A DNA stretch of 64,000 nt, taken from Gemmatimonadaceae bacterium (GTDB taxonomy: Bacteria > Gemmatimonadota > Gemmatimonadetes > Gemmatimonadales > Gemmatimonadaceae). The stretch covers positions 206,814 through 270,813 of the forward strand of contig JAICWO010000008.1 in assembly GCA_025934775.1 (NCBI GenBank). Direction: 5' to 3'. A program made the position numbers and the translations under genes. Below, one piece after another: positions 1 to 6,402 of the stretch (position 1 is its first letter; the number at the start of each line of letters is the position of its first letter). The notes under the pieces are model-generated. The model was not told the origin of the DNA. It worked only from the letters and a program-made list of their open reading frames with translations, and made no database searches.

Positions 1-618
1 ATCCGTCTTCGCCTTGTTCGATGCTTCCGCCTCCGAGCGCGCGAGCTGCGCCTCGGCGAGCTCCCGCGCCGCGGCCTCCGCCTGTTTGCGCTCGGTGATG
101 TCGACCGCGAAGACGACGACCATCTGAAGCGCGCCCCGGTCGTCGTACCGATTCGCGGTGTTCACGAAGAACCAGCGGATCGCCCCGTCGTGCGTGCGCA
201 GCGGGAGCTCGAAGCCGGTGACGTCGCCATGCGCGACTTCGGCGATCAGCCGCTGCGCGGAGTGTCGATACCCGTCCGGAACGACGGTCGTCCACCACGG
301 CGCGTTCTCGAGCGTCCGCGAGCGATAGCCGAGGATCGCCCGGCCGGCGTCGTTCGCGAAGAGAATCCGCCCGTCGGGGCTGATCTCGCAGACGAGCGCC
401 GGGCACCGATTTATGAGATCTCGAAAACGCGCCTCGGACTGGAGGATCGCCTGCTGCGCGCTCTTGAGCACGATCGTCGTCGCGGACGCATGGTCCACCA
501 CGGCGTCGAGCTCGCCCGCGCCGAGGCGCTGCAGCTCCCGTTCGGTATCGCTCAGCCGCCGGATCAGCCGTTCGACTTCCGGCGTGTACTCGAGCGGCGC
601 GATCTCTTCGGCGCTCAT
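1..618 (-). CDS. PAS-domain sensor protein, probable histidine kinase (partial, C-terminus beyond window)
   Basis: Reading the reverse strand from an ATG at 618 gives about 206 residues with no stop before the window edge. An N-terminal helical stretch (EYTPEVERLIRRLSDTEREL) leads into a PAS domain from about residue 60 (motifs FRDLINRCPALVCEISPDG, then GYRSRTLENAPWW and FVNTANRYDDRG) that ends in the typical VDITERKQAE exit helix. The last residues (ARSEAEASNKAKTD) are the linker that in hybrid kinases precedes the HisKA His box, so a histidine kinase is expected downstream; this is inference because the catalytic part is not in the window. The gene begins 4 bp after kaiB on the same strand and is probably the signalling output of the Kai pair. 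No KaiB-like sensor domain of the SasA type is visible. Confidence 0.85.
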   Translation of the reverse strand, partial: MSAEEIAPLEYTPEVERLIRRLSDTERELQRLGAGELDAVVDHASATTIVLKSAQQAILQSEARFRDLINRCPALVCEISPDGRILFANDAGRAILGYRSRTLENAPWWTTVVPDGYRHSAQRLIAEVAHGDVTGFELPLRTHDGAIRWFFVNTANRYDDRGALQMVVVFAVDITERKQAEAAARELAEAQLARSEAEASNKAKTD

Positions 619-622
619 GCGC

Positions 623-946
623 TCACGCACGGTCGGCGGACGAACGCTCGAGCCCCAGCGCGGCGCTCACGTTCATCGACTCACTCAACGATCCAACGAT
701 CGTCCGCCGCGGCTGCGGCGACACCCGGAGCAGCGTCGGCGTGACGAACACGCCCTCCTCGATCGCGCGCATCGGCTCCCGCAGGCAGTCGACGACCTCC
801 ACCTCGTAGCTCCCCGGCGGATAGGTGCCGAGCAGGCGCGAGAGGTTCGCTCGTGCGGCGGTGGAATTCGGCCCGTCGCCCGCGACGTACAAGCGCAGCA
901 CGAGTCGCGGCTCTTCGGCCGGCACGGACGACCGGTCAGGCGACAT
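623..946 (-). CDS. kaiB: KaiB-like clock protein
   Basis: The protein has 107 residues, close to the ~102 of cyanobacterial KaiB. It has the thioredoxin-like KaiB core: LRLYVAGDGPNS near residue 16, then YEVEVVDCLREPMRAIEEG and VTPTLLRVSPQPRRTIVGSL. The motif order and the conserved P in VTPTL are as expected for the family. In characterised systems KaiB binds the KaiC CI ring in its fold-switched state and antagonises phosphorylation. The start overlaps the 3' end of kaiC by 11 bp and the stop lies 4 bp before the PAS kinase, so all three are very likely one transcript. No kaiA is present nearby, as is usual outside cyanobacteria. Whether this pair oscillates or acts as an hourglass or stress module cannot be told from sequence. 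Confidence 0.92.
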   Translation of the reverse strand: MSPDRSSVPAEEPRLVLRLYVAGDGPNSTAARANLSRLLGTYPPGSYEVEVVDCLREPMRAIEEGVFVTPTLLRVSPQPRRTIVGSLSESMNVSAALGLERSSADRA

Positions 947-2636
947 CGGCCGGGTCAGGGTCGGCGTGGCGCAGTCGGCGCAAGTCGCGACGGTCAGAGC
1001 TGCGGCGTCCGTCCCACCGCGCCTGCTCGGCGCGGAGCGCGTCCAGCTCGCGTTCGAGCTCGGAGCGCCGCAGGTCCAGCTCCGCCATGCGGCGCGCCTC
1101 CGTCTCCGCCAGCATCGCCTCGTGTTCCCAGCGCGCGGTGCCGACCAGTACTTCGCCGCCCGCGGTGTACACGTCGGTGAGTGTGAGACCGTGGGAGGAG
1201 AGCACGAGCTCGCGCACCTGGTTGGAATGCGCCATGCCGCGCGACTTCACGATCGTCAGCGTGCGATTCCGTTCGCCCGCGCGCACGAGATACGACAGGT
1301 GAATCCACGTGTCCGCGATCGTCGAGATCTGCGTCTCGGTGGTTTCGGCCAACGCGTTCTCGCTCGCGACGAGGCTGGTGCACAGGACGGTGATGCCGTT
1401 GGCGCGCGCGTAGTCGAGGAGGCGCAGCGATCCGTGTACGGCGGCGATCACGCCGCCCGTCTTGTTGAGCGCCGAGATCGGATCGATGACGAGCGAACGA
1501 GGCGCGCACTCGCGAATGCGCGCGCGCACGGCCATGAAGTGCTCTTCCGCGCTGCGCGCCTCGGTGCGCACGGACATCATCTCGAGCAGCCCCGCGTCGA
1601 CGTGCGGCTGGAGATCCAGTCCCACCGACCTCAAGTTGCGAACGATCTGACTGCTCGCCTCGTCGAAGCTCACGTACAGCGCGCGCTCGCCGCGCTCGCA
1701 GGCGGCAGCCGTGAACGAGCCGGCGAGCGTCGTCTTCGCGGTCCCCGGCGCGCCAGAGATCAGCACGCCGGAACCGCGGTAGTATCCGCCGTCGAGCATC
1801 GTGTCGAGCCGCGCCACGCCGCTCGGCACGCGCTCGTCGGAGACGTCGTACTCCAACGCGGTCGGCTCGAAGACGGACACCTGCACGCCGCTCGCCGTGA
1901 TGATCATCGGGAATTCATTCTCGGCGAATCCCGATCCGCGATACTTGAGCACGCGCACCCCGCGCAGCGACACGCGATCGATCATCCGGTGATGGAACGC
2001 GACCACCGTGTCGACCATGAATTGCATGAACGCGTACCGCTCGGTCGAGAGCCGGTCGCCCTCGAAGGCCTTCGCGGTGATGATCGCCGTGAGCCCCAGC
2101 TCGTGCAGCCAATCCTGAAGGCGATAGATCTCGCGGCGCTCTTTGCCGGGATCATCGAGGATCGTGAGCAGGACGTCGATGCCGTCGAAGACGATGCGCT
2201 TGGCATTCATCGCCTTCGCCTTGGCGGCGAGCCCGGCGAGCATCCCCTGAATGTCGAAGTCGCCGCCCTGAATCACGGTCGACGACAGCCGGGCATCGAG
2301 GAAGAAGAGCTGCTCACGTTCGAGGCCCGGCAAGTCCCAGCCGAACGTCGCCGCGTTGGCGACGATCTGTCGCGTGTTCTCCTCGAACGCGACGAAGATG
2401 CCGGGCTCGCGTCCTTCGCGTGCACCGTTCACGAGACACTCGAGCGCGAAGACGGTTTTGCCGGCGCCCGGTGCGCCGAAAATCAGCGTCGTCCGTCCGC
2501 TCGGGAGCCCGCCGCGGGTGATCTCGTCGAAGCCGGCGATGCCGGTTCGGCATTTGTGAATGGGCCCTTCTGAGGTACCTGCACTGCCGGCGGATTCGCC
2601 GCCCTGCGCCGCCGGGTCACTGTGGGGTGCCCGCAT
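936..2636 (-). CDS. kaiC: KaiC-like double-domain RecA ATPase/autokinase
   Basis: The protein has 566 residues and two KaiC domains. CI has Walker A GAPGAGKT at 54-61 and the catalytic pair E85-E86 (VAFEE). CII has Walker A GAPGTAKT at 295-302, but the catalytic pair reads D325-E326 (SFDEAS) where cyanobacterial KaiC has two glutamates. The CII phosphorylation loop is conserved as TETQISTIADT: S438 and T439 align with S431/T432 and the upstream T with T426 of Synechococcus KaiC. The last ~60 residues are charged and helical (AETEARRMAELDLRRSEL) and replace the short cyanobacterial A-loop tail, giving a protein about 45 residues longer than usual. First gene of a kaiC-kaiB-kinase operon. KaiC proteins form hexamers that hydrolyse ATP and autophosphorylate; activity here is inferred from motifs. 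Confidence 0.94.
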   Translation of the reverse strand: MRAPHSDPAAQGGESAGSAGTSEGPIHKCRTGIAGFDEITRGGLPSGRTTLIFGAPGAGKTVFALECLVNGAREGREPGIFVAFEENTRQIVANAATFGWDLPGLEREQLFFLDARLSSTVIQGGDFDIQGMLAGLAAKAKAMNAKRIVFDGIDVLLTILDDPGKERREIYRLQDWLHELGLTAIITAKAFEGDRLSTERYAFMQFMVDTVVAFHHRMIDRVSLRGVRVLKYRGSGFAENEFPMIITASGVQVSVFEPTALEYDVSDERVPSGVARLDTMLDGGYYRGSGVLISGAPGTAKTTLAGSFTAAACERGERALYVSFDEASSQIVRNLRSVGLDLQPHVDAGLLEMMSVRTEARSAEEHFMAVRARIRECAPRSLVIDPISALNKTGGVIAAVHGSLRLLDYARANGITVLCTSLVASENALAETTETQISTIADTWIHLSYLVRAGERNRTLTIVKSRGMAHSNQVRELVLSSHGLTLTDVYTAGGEVLVGTARWEHEAMLAETEARRMAELDLRRSELERELDALRAEQARWDGRRSSDRRDLRRLRHADPDPADVA

Positions 2637-2764
2637 ACTCGCTGTATCTCTTGCGACCTTTCTTTAATGTTGTCGATGACGAAGTCCGACGCTGGGACCG
2701 TCCCTCCACTATGGCAGAGGGCGTGCCATGGCTGGGGCTGGCGGATCTACGACGAAAGGCCGCG

Positions 2765-4876
2765 CTACTCTGACGACGAGCTTCGCATCCGAAGGATCGG
2801 AAGCAAACTGTTATAGTCGTCCGTCCAGAGACGTAATCCAGTTGGTATCGTGACCGGCTTCGCGACTGACCGAACCCCGGGCTGCGCGAAAAATCCCCCG
2901 TCGTCGGCGAGCAGTACCCAGTCCGATCCGAACAGATCGAGCGCGTCATCGTCCTCGGTGGTGACGAGCCGCGCGTTCATCCCCGCGTTCGCGGCCAGCT
3001 CGCCGACGACCGGGGGCAGATCGAGATATCGGTTCGAGACGTGAAAGGCGACGATGCCGCCCGCGCGCAGGTGCCGGCGATAGAGCGCGAGCGCTTCGCT
3101 CGTGATGAGATGGACGGGGATGGCGTCGCCCGAGAACGCGTCCACCGCGATCACGTCGAAGCGCTGCGGCGGCTCGTGCTCGAGCGACAATCGTGCGTCG
3201 CCGGGAACGACGCGAACGCTCGCGCCGCGCGCGACCGCGTCCTGCAAATAGGAGAAGTAGCGGCGCGCGGTCGGCTCGACGGCGGGATTGATGTCGTAGA
3301 ACTGGAGCGTGTCGCCGGCTCGGCCGTACGCGGCGAGCGTGCCGGTCCCGAGGCCGATCACACCGATTCGCCGCGGCCGATCGCCGCAGCAGTGGTCGAT
3401 CGCGAGGCCGATTCCCGACGGGTGCCCGTAGTACGTGGTCGGCGCGTGTTGCAGGGCGGCGCGGAAGACCTGTTGTCCGTGCTCGATGATTCCATTGTAG
3501 AGGGTGCGGACCGGCGCGCGATACGAGCGATCGTAGTACTGCGTGACGTGCAGCGTCCCGTAGAAATTCCGCTCGCGCGCGATCGCGTCGTGGCGGTCCT
3601 CGCGCACCTCGCCCACGATGAGCGCGGCGAGCACCACCGCGGCCGCCGCCCAGAAGTCGCGCGCGATCCATCCCAGGTCCCAGGTCGCCACCAGCGCGAG
3701 GACGGCGGCCAGACAGAGGCCGAACGCGAGCTCGTACGTCCCGGTGAGCACCGCGGGCGCGACTACGCCCACGATCGTGGCGCCGATCGCGCCGCCGGCG
3801 GCGAGACAGAAATAGAACGTGGTGAGCCGCGCCGGCGCGGGACGCGTTCGATGGAGCTCGGAGTGGCAGAATGTACAGATTGCGAATAACGAAACGCAAA
3901 AGACGGTCACGACGCGCGGCACCGACATGAACAGATCACCCTTGTACAGCACCCACCCCACCGCCGCGAGTCCGGCGGCGACGAGCGCGATCGTCAGCCA
4001 CCGCGGGCGCCACCGTTCGTTGCCGAACGCCACCACGAAGCTGAGCAGGTACGCGATCAGCGGAACGATCCAGAGCAGCGGGATGGTCGCGACATTCTGG
4101 CTCAGGTGGATCGTGACCGCCGAGAGAAGGAGTGAGCCGCACGCGGCGAGCGAGATCCAGAGCGTACGCCGCGCGGCGGACACGTCGCGCATGTCCGCCG
4201 TCGCGGCCGGAAGCGCAGCGTCACCCGGATCCTCGTGCGCCGCCGCGCGGAGCACGCCGCGCACGATCGTCGATATCACGACGGCGAGCAGGACGACGCC
4301 AATCGCCAGCGTCGCTTCCTGCGCGCGCAGCGGAAGTCGCGGCTCGACGAGCCACGGATACAGCACGAGCGCGAGCAGCGATCCAATGTTCGACACCGCG
4401 TACAGTCGATACGGATGTGCCGTTCCGCTCGACGTTGCGCTCGATGTTGCACTCGTGCACGCATACCACGCCTGCAAGAGCGAGCTGGTCGCCGACAGCG
4501 TGACGAACGGCACGCCGATGGTGATCGTGAGCAGCCAGAGCACGCTCGCCACGGGATGCAGCGGGGTGGCCCGCAGTGGCACGCCGAGCGCCATCGCGAG
4601 CTGCGCCACGGAGAGCACGAGCAGCGCGGCGTACGTGGCGGCCTGTCCGCGGCGCGATGCGCGCGTCACGAGCCAATGCGCGATCAGATACCCGAGCAGC
4701 AGCGCGATCTGAAAGAAAGCGAGGCAGGCGGTCCACACCGCGGCCGAGCCGCCGAGGAGCGGCAGCAGCCGCTTGCCGGCAATCGGCTCCATGAGAAAGA
4801 GAAGCCCGCTGCTCAGGAAGATCGCCGCGGCGTAGCGCGGGGCGCGATTGGGCGTGGTCGGGAGCGCTGTCGACAC
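2765..4876 (-). CDS. Multi-pass membrane protein fused to a spermidine-synthase-like domain
   Basis: About 703 residues from a GTG at 4876. An upstream ATG at 4984 is possible but would lie inside the divergent Lrp gene. The first ~430 residues contain around ten hydrophobic segments beginning AAIFLSSGLLFLMEPIAGK. The C-terminal third is a class I SAM-binding fold of the polyamine synthase type: GVIGLGTGTLAAYG near 505, the acidic strand end FYDINP, PGDARLSLE, and DVIAVDAFSGDAIPVHLIT with the DAFSGD motif. This matches the 'fused MFS/spermidine synthase' family. Known members with this architecture are mostly uncharacterised; transport of a polyamine-like product is only a guess. The stop is 129 bp from the start of kaiC on the same strand, so read-through into kaiC is conceivable. 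Confidence 0.86.
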   Translation of the reverse strand: MSTALPTTPNRAPRYAAAIFLSSGLLFLMEPIAGKRLLPLLGGSAAVWTACLAFFQIALLLGYLIAHWLVTRASRRGQAATYAALLVLSVAQLAMALGVPLRATPLHPVASVLWLLTITIGVPFVTLSATSSLLQAWYACTSATSSATSSGTAHPYRLYAVSNIGSLLALVLYPWLVEPRLPLRAQEATLAIGVVLLAVVISTIVRGVLRAAAHEDPGDAALPAATADMRDVSAARRTLWISLAACGSLLLSAVTIHLSQNVATIPLLWIVPLIAYLLSFVVAFGNERWRPRWLTIALVAAGLAAVGWVLYKGDLFMSVPRVVTVFCVSLFAICTFCHSELHRTRPAPARLTTFYFCLAAGGAIGATIVGVVAPAVLTGTYELAFGLCLAAVLALVATWDLGWIARDFWAAAAVVLAALIVGEVREDRHDAIARERNFYGTLHVTQYYDRSYRAPVRTLYNGIIEHGQQVFRAALQHAPTTYYGHPSGIGLAIDHCCGDRPRRIGVIGLGTGTLAAYGRAGDTLQFYDINPAVEPTARRYFSYLQDAVARGASVRVVPGDARLSLEHEPPQRFDVIAVDAFSGDAIPVHLITSEALALYRRHLRAGGIVAFHVSNRYLDLPPVVGELAANAGMNARLVTTEDDDALDLFGSDWVLLADDGGFFAQPGVRSVAKPVTIPTGLRLWTDDYNSLLPILRMRSSSSE

Positions 4877-4949
4877 GCGGGGAACACTATCCGCCGCGGC
4901 CGTTCGGGTCCAGCTTGCCTTGCATTCTGTGACTTGGCATATTTTCCGT

Positions 4950-5423
4950 ATGATCGACGAAATTGACGCCAAATTACTGAACATCCTTCAGCGGGACGGC
5001 CGCACGCCGAACGTCGAGCTCGCCCGCCAGGTGGGACTCGCGCCGTCGGCGGTGCTCGAGCGCGTCCGCAAGCTCGAGGAGCGCGGCGTGCTCCGCGGGT
5101 ACACGGCGCTCGTGGACTACGCGGCGGTCGGTGTCGGACTGCTGGCGTTCGTCCTCGTGCGCTCGACCGAACCCACCGGCACCGATCACGTGGCGAAGCT
5201 CATCGCCAAGGCGCCTGAGGTGCTCGAGGTGCACAACGTCGCCGGCGACGACTGCTACGTCGTGAAAGTCCGCGCGCGCGATACCAAAGACCTGAGTCGC
5301 ATCCTCAAGAAACGCTTCGGCGCCGCGAAGGCGGTGCGCAGCACGCGAACGATCATCGCGCTCGACACCATCAAGGAAAGCACGATCGTCCCGGTCTCGG
5401 CGGAGCAGTCCGATGACACGTGA
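4950..5423 (+). CDS. Lrp/AsnC family transcriptional regulator
   Basis: 157 residues from an ATG at 4950; the longer open frame upstream has no Lrp similarity. The N-terminal winged HTH (MIDEIDAKLLNILQRDGRTP, ELARQVGLAPSAVLERVRKLEERGVLRGY) is canonical Lrp/AsnC. The C-terminal RAM effector domain follows, including the typical PEVLEVHNVAGDDCYVVKVRA turn that binds amino acids in the family. It overlaps the downstream DMT exporter by 11 bp and is divergent from the membrane/spermidine-synthase fusion, with only ~73 bp between starts. The likely role is local control of the exporter, and perhaps of the divergent gene, in response to an amino acid. The ligand cannot be predicted. Confidence 0.94.
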   Translation: MIDEIDAKLLNILQRDGRTPNVELARQVGLAPSAVLERVRKLEERGVLRGYTALVDYAAVGVGLLAFVLVRSTEPTGTDHVAKLIAKAPEVLEVHNVAGDDCYVVKVRARDTKDLSRILKKRFGAAKAVRSTRTIIALDTIKESTIVPVSAEQSDDT

Positions 5424-6402
5424 CGGCCGCCATCCGGCCGCGCTTCGCATCATCCTGGCGTTCGCCGCGGTCTACATCATTTGGGGCTCGACCTATCTCG
5501 CGATCCGATTCGCGGTGGCGACGCTGCCGCCGTTCCTCATGGCCGGGGTGCGCTTCGCGATGGCGGGCGCCGTGCTCAGCGCGGTTGCGATCGCGCGCGG
5601 CGCGGCACGGCCCACGAAAGCAAACTGGATCGCGGTAGCGATCGTCGGCCTGCTGCTCTTCCCCGCCGGCAATGGCGTGGTGGTCTGGTCGGAAACCCGC
5701 GTCGATTCGGGCCTGGCCGCGCTGCTCGTCGCGACCGAGCCGTTCTGGATCGTGCTGATGGCCTGGATGCGCGACGGACGGAGCGCGCGTCCGCGCATGC
5801 TCTCGATCGCGGGGATCACCGCGGGCTTCGTCGGCCTCGTCGTGCTCGTGGGACCGAGCAGTCTCTCGGGATCGCACAGTATCGATCACACCGCGGTGCT
5901 CGCGCTCCTGTGCGCGGCGTGCGCGTGGGCGCTCGGATCGGTCTACGCGCAGCGCGCGCCGCTGCCAGGGGCGCCGCTCCTGGCCGCCGGCCTCGAAATG
6001 ATCATCGGTGGCGCGGCGCTCATCGTCATCGGCGCCGCGACGGGCGAAGCGACACACCTCGACATCGCCGGCGTGAGCCCGCGCTCGGTGCTCGCGTTCT
6101 TCTATCTTGTCGTCTTCGGCTCGCTGGTCGGCTTCACGGCGTATAGCTGGCTCGTCGGCACGGTCGCCCCGGCGCGGCTATCCACATACGCGTATGTCAA
6201 TCCTGTGATTGCCGTTTTCCTCGGCTGGGCGTTCGCGGGCGAGGCGATCACGTCGCGCATCGCGATCGCCGCGGCGATCATCGTCGGCGCGGTCGTGCTG
6301 ATCACGCTCGATCAGAGTCGCGGCCCGGCGCGGAGCACTCCGGCAGCTCGCCCAGCGCCCGCTCCAGTTCCCGCACCAGCACGTCGGCGTCGCGCATCGT
6401 GA
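5413..6402 (+). CDS. EamA/DMT family exporter (YedA-like)
   Basis: 329 residues with about ten transmembrane segments in two EamA halves. The first half opens with IILAFAAVYIIWGSTYLAIR, the typical RhaT/YedA entrance, and continues with LPPFLMAGVRFAMAG; the second includes FYLVVFGSLVGFTAYSWLV and NPVIAVFLGWAFAGE. Members export amino acids or other metabolites. The start overlaps the Lrp stop by 11 bp, so the two are translationally coupled and the exporter is the probable regulatory target. The last ~30 residues are a Pro/Ala/Arg tail (ending APARRRRAS) that runs 101 bp into the convergent aminotransferase gene. This tail is probably read-through after loss of an earlier stop rather than a functional domain. 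Confidence 0.92.
   Translation: MTRDGRHPAALRIILAFAAVYIIWGSTYLAIRFAVATLPPFLMAGVRFAMAGAVLSAVAIARGAARPTKANWIAVAIVGLLLFPAGNGVVVWSETRVDSGLAALLVATEPFWIVLMAWMRDGRSARPRMLSIAGITAGFVGLVVLVGPSSLSGSHSIDHTAVLALLCAACAWALGSVYAQRAPLPGAPLLAAGLEMIIGGAALIVIGAATGEATHLDIAGVSPRSVLAFFYLVVFGSLVGFTAYSWLVGTVAPARLSTYAYVNPVIAVFLGWAFAGEAITSRIAIAAAIIVGAVVLITLDQSRGPARSTPAARPAPAPVPAPARRRRAS

Noticed and set aside
825..2573. 582-residue open frame on the plus strand opposite kaiC
   Set aside because: It is an antisense shadow of a high-GC gene: Arg/His/Ala-rich, no domain, and the opposite strand encodes a clear KaiC.
4848..4949. N-terminal extension of the Lrp gene
   Set aside because: The 34 extra residues would cover the divergent promoter and are unlike Lrp; the ATG at 4950 gives the standard family start.
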